In this document: positions 1-5,925 of the stretch, piece by piece
Layout of the letters: every line of letters starts with the position of its first letter
How positions within the stretch are numbered: the stretch's first letter is position 1
From: an uncultured Collinsella sp.
Lineage (GTDB): Bacteria > Actinomycetota > Coriobacteriia > Coriobacteriales > Coriobacteriaceae
Assembly (NCBI GenBank): GCA_902491055.1
Contig: CABUGI010000016.1
Location: 1 to 27,519 of the forward strand
Direction of reading: 5' to 3'
Length of the DNA: 27,519 nucleotides
Notes under the pieces: generated by a model
The model's database searches: none
What the model was told of the DNA's origin: nothing
What the model saw: only the letters and a program-made list of their open reading frames with translations
Program-made: the position numbers and the translations under genes

Positions 1-90
1 AACTGCGGGAATGGCCTATCCGCTCAATGTGTTCGGCTGAGATCGGAAATCAACCATAAAGGCAAACATTTTCCGCAGTCATATGCAAGG

Positions 91-1050
91 ATGCTATTCT
101 CGGCCGTTGGAATTCATCAAGATGGACAGCTGCTTATAACAATTGATCCTTGGGATGAACGCCGTGCGCGTGAGCTTATGCAGGAAGAGCTCATGCTTCG
201 TCTTTACAACCACGTGTATGCGGATCCGGTCTATTGGAATAATCTTGGGGTTGAAGATCGCATCCTTCAGCTGGCATCCGCTATTGCGGTCGTTGAACCG
301 GATGCTGTGTTTTGCGGATCGACAGCAGCGCTACTCTACGGCATCGGCTCGGCGTATACGCTTCTGGATAAAGTGCAAGTACTGCTGCCACGGTCTACAA
401 GGCGTGATACGTATGAGTTCGTTGAATACAAGCGCTGGCGGGCGGGCGAAGTGTGGCGGCTAGGTCTGTTTACACTGACGGATCCGTGTCGAACGGTTGT
501 TGATATCGCTCGAACGAGCGCCTTTCGCTATGCGCTGGGCTATGTCGATGGCTTGGCCCGTGAGTACGATGTCGAACGCGAAGAGCTGCGAGCATATGCC
601 CAGGCAAATTGCCGAGGGTTGCATGGCATCGCGCGTGCTTTTGACGTTTTTGAGTATATGGACGGCAGGTCAGACAATGGCGGCGAGTCTGAGGCGAGAG
701 CAGCGATGATTCTCGCTGGGGTTGCCGCGCCCGAGCTTCAAGTTGAGATAACGCGACCGGGAAACGCTGGCTATTATCTAGCAGATTATGGCTGGCAGAT
801 GCCAGACGGCTCATGGACGCTGGCAGAGCTGCATGGGCTAGGCAAGTTTGAAGACGAGGCTCAAAATGATCCAGAGCGGGCGGCGGCAAAAACGTATCGA
901 GCGGCCCTCATGCGCGACGCGAACCTTCGCTCCATGGGCCACAACGTCATTCATTTCAAACTCTCGGACACCTACGACGTAGAATCGTTCGGTGCCATGA
1001 TGCGCGGTTACGGCATTCCGACAACAAAACCCTATGCCGAATCCCGATAG
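91..1050 (+). CDS. AbiEi-like antitoxin-family protein with a C-terminal nuclease-fold-like region
   Basis: The protein (319 aa from this ATG) resembles the AbiEi family of type IV toxin-antitoxin antitoxins. A short N-terminal segment ends in an 'RLYNHVYAD' block like the wing of the family's DNA-binding domain (about residues 30-46). A central region (about 60-180) follows, with 'CGSTAALLYG' and 'DPCRTVVDIAR'. The C-terminal part (about 197-292) has an order of residues recalling DUF559/Vsr-like nuclease folds: Glu199/Arg203, Asp232, Glu247 and Lys252, then a helix rich in Arg and a final 'MGHNVIHF' strand. No AbiEii toxin gene lies next to it. The start is uncertain: the frame is open to the left edge of the window and the ATG at 91 has no good ribosome binding site, so the true start may lie upstream. 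Family assignment is by motif memory only; the function is not known. Confidence 0.6.
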   Translation: MLFSAVGIHQDGQLLITIDPWDERRARELMQEELMLRLYNHVYADPVYWNNLGVEDRILQLASAIAVVEPDAVFCGSTAALLYGIGSAYTLLDKVQVLLPRSTRRDTYEFVEYKRWRAGEVWRLGLFTLTDPCRTVVDIARTSAFRYALGYVDGLAREYDVEREELRAYAQANCRGLHGIARAFDVFEYMDGRSDNGGESEARAAMILAGVAAPELQVEITRPGNAGYYLADYGWQMPDGSWTLAELHGLGKFEDEAQNDPERAAAKTYRAALMRDANLRSMGHNVIHFKLSDTYDVESFGAMMRGYGIPTTKPYAESR

Positions 1051-1081
1051 CGAAATCGTTCGCGGTCCACCTTCAATAAGG

Positions 1082-1142
1082 TGCGGTGAAATACGGACTG
1101 TTGAGGCCTTTAAAGGCATGAAACAGTCCGCATTTCACCGCA
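1082..1142. repeat. Long inverted repeat, copy 1 of a palindromic intergenic repeat
   Basis: Two 21-nt arms (1082-1102 and 1122-1142) are reverse complements with one mismatch, enclosing 19 nt that contain a perfect 12-bp palindrome (1106-1117). The arms carry the core TGCGGTGAAATACGGACTG. The same core occurs as a longer palindrome at 26584-26658, so this is a dispersed family and not a one-off hairpin. It sits between two convergent genes and could also stop transcription, but there is no T-run beside it. Confidence 0.85.
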
Positions 1143-1191
1143 ACTTAGGAGGGGATGGGGCTGAGGGACGGGCGATGTCGTTGCCTGTCGG

Positions 1192-1668
1192 TTAGTGGCG
1201 GGGGCGGTGACGGAGCTTGTCGATGGCGGCGTCGGTGCTGTGACCGCGGGCTTCGGCGGCGCGGTCGCGGGCGTCGGCGGCGGTTTGGCGCTGGCGGCGG
1301 TAATCGATCATGCCTTGGATGATGGGCTTGCCAAAACTCACGACATCATCGTTGTAGATGGCGGTACGGGCTGCGAGGAGGCAGTCGGTAAAGTCCATAT
1401 GGGTCTTGCCAAAGAGTTTGACGGCAAGGGCGACAACGGTGGGCTCGTCGACCATGACGTCATCGAGCAGCCTTTTCAAGGCCGCGGCAATCTCAACGCG
1501 GGGAACCTTATAGACGTCGCGCAGCGTGACCACGACGCGCGTGATGATTTCGGGGTAGACACGAGCGGTGCGCGTGGCGATGACCTTGGCGGCACGCGGT
1601 GACAGAACTTCGTCGTCGTCAAGCAGGTAGCGCAGGATGACGGTCTCGTCGATGATGGTGCTACTCAT
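1192..1668 (-). CDS. PIN-domain (VapC-like) protein, probable toxin with degenerate active site
   Basis: The 158-aa product has a PIN-fold layout: an N-terminal 'IIDETVILRYLLDDD' strand-helix, a 'VYKVPRVEIAAALKRLL' helix, and 'DFTDCLLAARTA' followed by 'DDVVSFGKPI'. PIN toxins are Mg-dependent RNases with four acidic residues. Here the first (Asp7) and the 'DFTD' acid (Asp95, with Asp92) are present, but Arg44 sits where a Glu is usual and Gly113 replaces the Asp of the typical 'TFD' end. The last 30 residues are a charged tail rich in Arg. The ATG overlaps the stop of the upstream antitoxin-like gene by 8 nt, and GAGGAAG precedes it, so the pair is one operon with translational coupling. It may be a weak or inactive toxin. 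Alternatively, it may act as a binding protein. The pairing with a RelB/DinJ-type partner supports a toxin-antitoxin origin. Confidence 0.7.
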   Translation of the reverse strand: MSSTIIDETVILRYLLDDDEVLSPRAAKVIATRTARVYPEIITRVVVTLRDVYKVPRVEIAAALKRLLDDVMVDEPTVVALAVKLFGKTHMDFTDCLLAARTAIYNDDVVSFGKPIIQGMIDYRRQRQTAADARDRAAEARGHSTDAAIDKLRHRPRH

Positions 1669-1984
1669 GGATATCTACTTCCTCGGGACCCAAAACCGAC
1701 TCGTCGCTTTCTGTGGCTAGGTATTCAATCCAGGCATTGCGCTCCTCGGAGCGGCGATTGGGGTCCCCATATGCTTTGAGCAATCCATAGGCGGCCGTGC
1801 CGTCCTTGGAGCGCACGGCGACCGGCTGAAAGGGGAGCTTGCGCATCAAAATACTCTGCGCGACAAATAGACGGACAGCCTCGGCGAGCGATGTGCCCAT
1901 AGCGTCGTAGAGACGCTCGGCATGCTGCTTGTCTTCCTCGCGAATGCGCACCTGCAGGATGGCTCGTTTTTGAGTCGATGACAT
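1661..1984 (-). CDS. RelB/DinJ-family antitoxin-like protein
   Basis: The N-terminal half has the ribbon-helix-helix pattern of RelB/DinJ antitoxins: a basic strand 'ILQVRIREEDKQHAERLYDAMG' followed by 'TSLAEAVRLFVAQSI' and the characteristic 'LPFQP'. The acidic C-terminal tail (ending 'SVLGPEEVDIHE') would be the toxin-binding part. RelB/DinJ antitoxins dimerise, bind palindromic operators in their own promoter, and block the toxin. The downstream overlapping gene is a PIN protein, not the RelE/YafQ RNase that usually accompanies this family. I place the start at the ATG at 1984, which lies 6 nt after GGGAGG; a GTG at 1987 directly before it is an alternative that adds one residue. The product is 107 aa. 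The AT-rich upstream region holds a small palindrome (2034-2047) that could be its operator. Confidence 0.75.
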   Translation of the reverse strand: MSSTQKRAILQVRIREEDKQHAERLYDAMGTSLAEAVRLFVAQSILMRKLPFQPVAVRSKDGTAAYGLLKAYGDPNRRSEERNAWIEYLATESDESVLGPEEVDIHE

Positions 1985-2033
1985 CACTGGCCTCCCTTAA
2001 TGAGCGTGCAATTTGAATAACAAATACAACATC

Positions 2034-2047
2034 GGCTAATAATAGCC
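2034..2047. promoter_or_regulatory. Small palindrome, possible antitoxin operator
   Basis: GGCTA and TAGCC form an inverted repeat around a 4-nt centre, about 50 bp upstream of the antitoxin start. Ribbon-helix-helix antitoxins commonly bind such sites to autoregulate. It also overlaps a possible plus-strand -10 element. Assignment is inference from position and symmetry alone. Confidence 0.3.
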
Positions 2048-2208
2048 AATCTTACAACCACTACTTTATTGCACTAGAGTAATTGAGTCTGAACAATAAT
2101 ACAAACGTACTACATCCTTCAGAAGCGAGCGTGAAATCTTTCTTGGATATACGCATGTAATACACTCACCTTTATAGCTATTCGAGAATAATTCCAACCT
2201 GCCAAAAC

Positions 2209-2260
2209 CCCTGCAATACACCCGTATTGCAGGGCCTATGCTCAAGTTTGCCCCCTGCAA
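2209..2260. promoter_or_regulatory. Candidate operator: perfect 11-bp-arm palindrome plus extra half site
   Basis: CCCTGCAATAC (2209-2219) and its exact reverse complement (2224-2234) flank a 4-nt spacer. The half-site word CCCTGCAA recurs in direct orientation at 2253-2260, 44 bp downstream of its first copy, close to four helical turns. There is no T-run on the plus side, so a terminator for plus-strand transcripts is unlikely. Its place about 180 bp upstream of the first gene of the formate hydrogenlyase block suggests a binding site for a dimeric regulator. No regulator gene is adjacent. Confidence 0.5.
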
Positions 2261-2337
2261 CTGCGTATATTTAACCTGTATATCGTTGGAGGAATTCTAT
2301 CGAAGTGCCTGTTTCGCCGCATGCACTCGATACGCCG

Positions 2338-2388
2338 ATGCCGGACCACGGGCGGTCCGGGGCTACGTCGACAGGATCTCTCCGGCAT
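2338..2388 (+). promoter_or_regulatory. Structured 5' leader of the formate hydrogenlyase operon
   Basis: ATGCCGGA (2338-2345) can pair perfectly with TCCGGCAT (2381-2388), which ends 7 nt before the AGGAGG of the first gene. A competing 7-bp stem, CCGGACC (2341-2347) with GGTCCGG (2354-2360), uses part of the same left arm. The two foldings are mutually exclusive, as expected for a switching leader. A molybdenum or tungsten cofactor riboswitch would suit the genes downstream, but I cannot match the leader to a known consensus by eye. Confidence 0.4.
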
Positions 2389-2412
2389 GGGATTCAGGAG
2401 GGAGTGAACAAC

Positions 2413-2931
2413 ATGGGCAATAAACGAGTCGTGGCTGATTCTTCACGCTGCATTGGGTGCCAAACCTGTATGGCGGCGTGCATCGAAGCACACGATATTC
2501 CCGGTAACATCGCCGCACCTCGCTTGCGCGTAACGCGCACCTACGAGATTTCCGCGCCGGTGGCATGTCACCACTGCGAGGACGCTCCGTGCGCCAAGGC
2601 CTGCCCCACGGGCGCCTTGTTCTTTGATCCAAAGAACCATCGCATCGGCGTCAACGAGGACAACTGCATCGGCTGCAAGAGCTGCGTCATGGCATGCCCC
2701 TTTGGCGCCGTGAGCGTGGCGACCACGCAGGTCCCCGTCTTGATGGGCGACGTGCGCGTGGGTTCGCAGACCAAGAGCTTCGTGCTCAAGTGCGACCTGT
2801 GCGTGGACCGTCCCGGCGGTCCGGCGTGTGCCGAGGCGTGCCCGACCAAGGGCCTTACCCTGGTAGACGAGGAGCGCCTGGCAGAACTGACTGCCGAGCG
2901 TGCCCGCGCCACCATCGAAAACGAGGCGTAA
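2413..2931 (+). CDS. hydN: HydN-like electron-transfer ferredoxin (four 4Fe-4S clusters)
   Basis: This 172-aa protein is a cytoplasmic iron-sulfur protein of the HydN/HycB type that carries electrons from formate dehydrogenase. It has sixteen cluster cysteines in four groups: 13/16/19/23, 52/55/60/64, 85/88/91/95 and 127/130/139/143, with motifs 'CIGCQTCMAAC', 'CHHCEDAPCAKAC', 'CIGCKSCVMAC' and 'CDLC...GPACAEAC'. The start at 2413 is preceded by AGGAGGGAG with 8-nt spacing; a longer reading frame beginning at 2305 runs through the structured leader and is not credible. It is the first gene of the block, 75 nt upstream of fdhF, so a role as FdhF partner is likely. The gap to fdhF holds two small 5-bp hairpins. 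Because a second four-cluster protein (hyfA) follows fdhF, this one may feed electrons to or from another acceptor. Confidence 0.88.
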   Translation: MGNKRVVADSSRCIGCQTCMAACIEAHDIPGNIAAPRLRVTRTYEISAPVACHHCEDAPCAKACPTGALFFDPKNHRIGVNEDNCIGCKSCVMACPFGAVSVATTQVPVLMGDVRVGSQTKSFVLKCDLCVDRPGGPACAEACPTKGLTLVDEERLAELTAERARATIENEA

Positions 2932-3006
2932 GCGTTGGGGCGACAAGCCCAATGATTGTCAAATTAGTACCGAGTAATCGGTAGCAGAAAAAGGAAGGAG
3001 GGTGTC

Positions 3007-5229
3007 ATGGAGAAGCATAAAGTGATCTGCCCGTACTGCGGCGCCGGTTGCCAGTTTAACCTCCTGGTCCAAAACGGCCAGGTCGTGGGCACCGAACCGC
3101 TCAACGGCATCACCAACCAGAGCGAGCTGTGTCTTAAGGGCATGAGCGGCTACGACTTCATCAACGACACCAAGATCTTGACTCCTCGCGTACTGCACCC
3201 GATGATCCGTCGCACCAAGGGCGCGGATCTTGAGCGCGTAAGCTGGGACGAGGCACTGGATTTCACCGCATCTAAGATGCAGGCCATAATTGACGAATAT
3301 GGTCCTAACGCTGTCATGACCACCGGCTCTTCGCGAGGCGGCGGCAATGAGGCGAACTACGTCATGCAGAAGTTTACGCGTGCGTGCATCGGCACCCACA
3401 GCGTGGACAACTGCGCTCGTACTTGACACGGCCCTACTGTCCTCGGTCTGATGGACACGGTTGGTTCAGGTTGCATGTCATGCTCCATCCCCGGTATGGA
3501 GGATGCGGGCTGCATTTTCCTCTTCGGCTATAACCCTGCCGATTCGCACCCCATCGTCGCAAGGCGTATCGTGCGAGCCAAAGAAAAGGGTTGCAAGATC
3601 ATCGTCGCCGACCCGCGCCATATCGAAACCGCGCGTATCGCCGATCTCTACCTTCCGATCAAGAACGGTTGCAACGTTGCGTTCCTCAACGCCTTTGCCA
3701 ACTGCTTGGTCAACGATGGCCTCTACGACAAGGAATTCGTCGCCGAGCACACGAACGGCTTTGACGAGTGGTGGGAGACCATCAAGAACTACACTCCCGA
3801 ATCCGTACAGGACATCACGGGTGTCGAGCCCGCGTTGATCCACCAAGCTGCCGAGATGTACGCCACGGCGAAGCCCTCTGCCATCATTGGCTGGGGCATG
3901 GGCGTATGCCAGCAGAAGCAGAACCTGAAGACGGTGCACACCATCGCCTCCATCGCCTGCGTTGCCGGTCAGATCGGCAAACCCAACTCCGGCCTCGCGC
4001 CCGTGCGTGGCCAGAATAACGTCCAGGGCTCCTGCGATATGGGCATGCTGCCCAACCTGTACCCTGGCTACCAGAAAGTCACCGACCCCGCAGTGCGTGC
4101 CAAGTTTGCCAAGGCTTGGGGCGTGCCCGAGGAAAAGCTCCCGCTCGAGGAGGGCTACAAGCTCACCGACCTGGGCCACCTGGTCGACGAGGGCAAGGTG
4201 CACTGCTTCTACAACTACGGCGAGGACCCGGTGCAGACCGAGCCCGATTCGGCCGGTATGCGCAAGACGCTCTCCGAGCTGGATCTGTTCATTTGCCAGG
4301 ACATCTTTATGACGCAGACGACCATGCTCGCCGACGTCATCCTGCCTGCCACCTCTTGGGGCGAGCACGAGGGTGTCTTTACCGCATCCGACCGTAGCTT
4401 CCAGCACTTTGACGCGGCCGTTCCGCCCAAGGGCGAGTGCCGTCACGACTGGGAGATCTTCGCGGACCTGTCCACGCGTATGGGCTATCCCATGCACTAC
4501 GACAACACCGAGCAGATCTGGAACGAGTGCATTAGCCTGTGCCCCAACTTTGTGGGCGCGACCTACGAGAAGATGGCTCCCGAGGGCGGCTACGCCCAGT
4601 GGCCCGTCAAGAGCACCGATGTGAACGACCACGGTACGCCCGACATGTTCGCTGGTGGCAAGTTCACCACCAAGGACGGCCGCGCCAACCTGATGGCGCA
4701 CGACTGGGAGGCGCCCTCCGAGCTTCCCGACGATGAGTACCCGCTCATCCTGTGCACCGTCCGCGAGGTCGGCCACTACAGCTGCCGTTCGATGACCGGC
4801 AACTGCAAGACGCTGGCGCTGCTCGCCGACGAGCCCGGTTTTGTCCGCATGAATCCCGCGGACGCCCAGGCGCGCGGTATCAAGAACGGCGACATCGTCT
4901 CGATCCACAGCCGCCGCGGCCAGGTATACAGCCGCGCCGACGTGAGCGACCGCATCAACAAGGGCACGGTCTATATGACCTACCAGTGGTGGATCGGCAA
5001 GTGCAACGAGCTGACCATTCACAAGGTCGACCCGGTCTCGCACACGCCCGAGGACAAGTTCTCCGCCTGCCAGGTCGACGCCATTGCCGACCAGGTTTGG
5101 GCCGAGGGCGAGGTAGAGCGTCAGTACACCGAGCTCAAGCAGGCTCTGGTGGACGCCGCCGCTCCCCAGGACGTTGAGCCTGGCGCCGCCAAGTTCGACG
5201 ACGAGACGCACGTGAATCAAATCGTGTAG
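3007..5229 (+). CDS. fdhF: Formate dehydrogenase H, selenocysteine-containing catalytic subunit
   Basis: FdhF oxidises formate to CO2 at a molybdenum bis-MGD centre and is the formate-oxidising arm of formate hydrogenlyase in the cytoplasm. The gene is interrupted by an in-frame TGA at codon 140. The flanking residues 'NCART' before and 'HGPTV' after match the family's selenocysteine site, so TGA is read as Sec140, followed by His141, the same numbering as E. coli FdhH. The 4Fe-4S cysteines are Cys8, Cys11, Cys15 and Cys42, with Lys44 next to them. The full product is about 740 aa, slightly longer than E. coli FdhH because of a C-terminal acidic tail. Start: ATG after GGAAGGAGGG. A simple gene finder would split it at 3426 and restart at 3451. 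A strong hairpin follows the stop codon. Sec decoding genes selA, selB and selC lie downstream in the same window. Confidence 0.95.
3424..3457 (+). promoter_or_regulatory. Selenocysteine codon and bacterial SECIS hairpin in fdhF
   Basis: TGA at 3424-3426 is followed after 11 nt by a hairpin: TGTCC (3438-3442) pairs with GGACA (3453-3457). The apical loop contains GGTCT (3445-3449), the word that SelB's winged-helix domain recognises in the E. coli fdhF element. There are 18 nt between UGA and GGUCU, the same as I recall for E. coli fdhF. The sequence around the hairpin is otherwise different, so the conserved loop and spacing are informative. Confidence 0.9.
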
Positions 5230-5250
5230 TCCCGTTCTCGTTGGCTTTTT

Positions 5251-5291
5251 GGGCCGGGCGTCCAAGCGCATCGGACGCCCGGCCCGTTATT
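5251..5291 (+). terminator. Strong hairpin between fdhF and hyfA, probable partial terminator
   Basis: A perfect 13-bp GC-rich stem, 5251-5263 with 5273-5285, has a 9-nt loop and is followed by a weak T-rich stretch (GTTATTTT). It lies 21 nt after the fdhF stop and ends just upstream of the hyfA ribosome binding site. It may stop part of the transcripts or protect the 3' end of the hydN-fdhF message, so setting a higher level of FdhF than of the hydrogenase. Confidence 0.65.
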
Positions 5292-5307
5292 TTGAAAGGA
5301 AGTGGGG

Positions 5308-5925
5308 ATGAACCGCTTCATCGACATCAACCCGGAGAGGTGCATCGGCTGCGGAACATGCCAGTCCGCCTGTGCCGACGCCCACCGGATGCAGGGTCTT
5401 CAGGATACGCCGCGCCTGGCGCTCGTGAAGACCGGCGGTATTTCGGCCGCCCTTGCCTGCCACCATTGCGAGGGTGCCCCCTGCGCCGAGGTTTGCCCGG
5501 TGAATGCCATCGAGCACGATGGCGACCGCATCCACGTCAAGGAGCAGGAGTGCATCGGGTGCAGGCTGTGCGCCATCGCGTGCCCCTTCGGAGCCATCCA
5601 TCCCGATGGCACGTCTATCGCCGGTGTCGCAGGCATGTGCGACCCGACGCCTTCGTACCCTAAGTCCCTGAGCAGCCTGCTTACGTGGGCTCCCGGCCAG
5701 TACACCTGCGCTGTCAAGTGCGACCTGTGCGCCTTCGATCCGGACGGCCCACATTGTGTGGCGGCGTGCCCCACCAAGGCACTGACCGTCATGGGCGGCG
5801 CGGCCGATCGCGAGCTCGACGAGGCCAAGCGCCTGCGCTCGATCGAAAACGGTCCGGTTGTCGACGTTACCGCTGTGGCCCAGGGTCTGTCCGAGAAAGC
5901 AGAAGGGAGCGTAAACAATGGATAG
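5308..5925 (+). CDS. hyfA: Hydrogenase-4 component A, four-cluster ferredoxin subunit
   Basis: A 205-aa iron-sulfur protein that links formate dehydrogenase to the hydrogenase. Cysteine groups are 12/15/18/22 ('CIGCGTCQSAC'), 51/54/59/63, 82/85/88/92 and 138/141/150/154, fitting four 4Fe-4S clusters. Between groups three and four a loop of about 45 residues ('DPTPSYPKSLSSLL') sets it apart from the HydN-like protein at 2413. The length equals that of E. coli HyfA/HycB-type subunits. Start: ATG at 5308, 7 nt after AAAGGA; the GTG at 5302 lies too near that site. The stop overlaps the hyfB start by 8 nt, which implies coupled translation. A longer minus-strand reading frame here is a shadow. 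Confidence 0.9.
   Translation: MNRFIDINPERCIGCGTCQSACADAHRMQGLQDTPRLALVKTGGISAALACHHCEGAPCAEVCPVNAIEHDGDRIHVKEQECIGCRLCAIACPFGAIHPDGTSIAGVAGMCDPTPSYPKSLSSLLTWAPGQYTCAVKCDLCAFDPDGPHCVAACPTKALTVMGGAADRELDEAKRLRSIENGPVVDVTAVAQGLSEKAEGSVNNG

Larger units (their letters stand above)
1985..2412. other. AT-rich control region between divergent operons
   Basis: About 430 bp with no supported gene separates the minus-strand toxin-antitoxin pair from the plus-strand formate hydrogenlyase block. Its first 300 bp are clearly more AT-rich than the rest of the window. It contains the palindrome at 2034-2047, a possible plus-strand promoter TTGAAT (2013-2018), 18 nt, TAATAA (2037-2042), the strong palindrome at 2209-2234 with an extra half site at 2253-2260, and a folded leader at 2338-2388. 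Short reading frames here look like chance. Confidence 0.6.

Noticed and set aside
2305..2412. N-terminal extension of the HydN-like ferredoxin
   Set aside because: It runs through the structured leader, has no family similarity, and the ATG at 2413 has a strong ribosome binding site.
2969..2984. Small hairpin ACCGA/TCGGT between hydN and fdhF as a terminator
   Set aside because: The stem is only five pairs and has no T-run; it may affect fdhF translation but is too weak to call.
3424..3426. Frameshift or nonsense mutation splitting fdhF
   Set aside because: The TGA is in frame, lies exactly at the family's selenocysteine site and is followed by a SECIS-like hairpin; selA, selB and selC are present.
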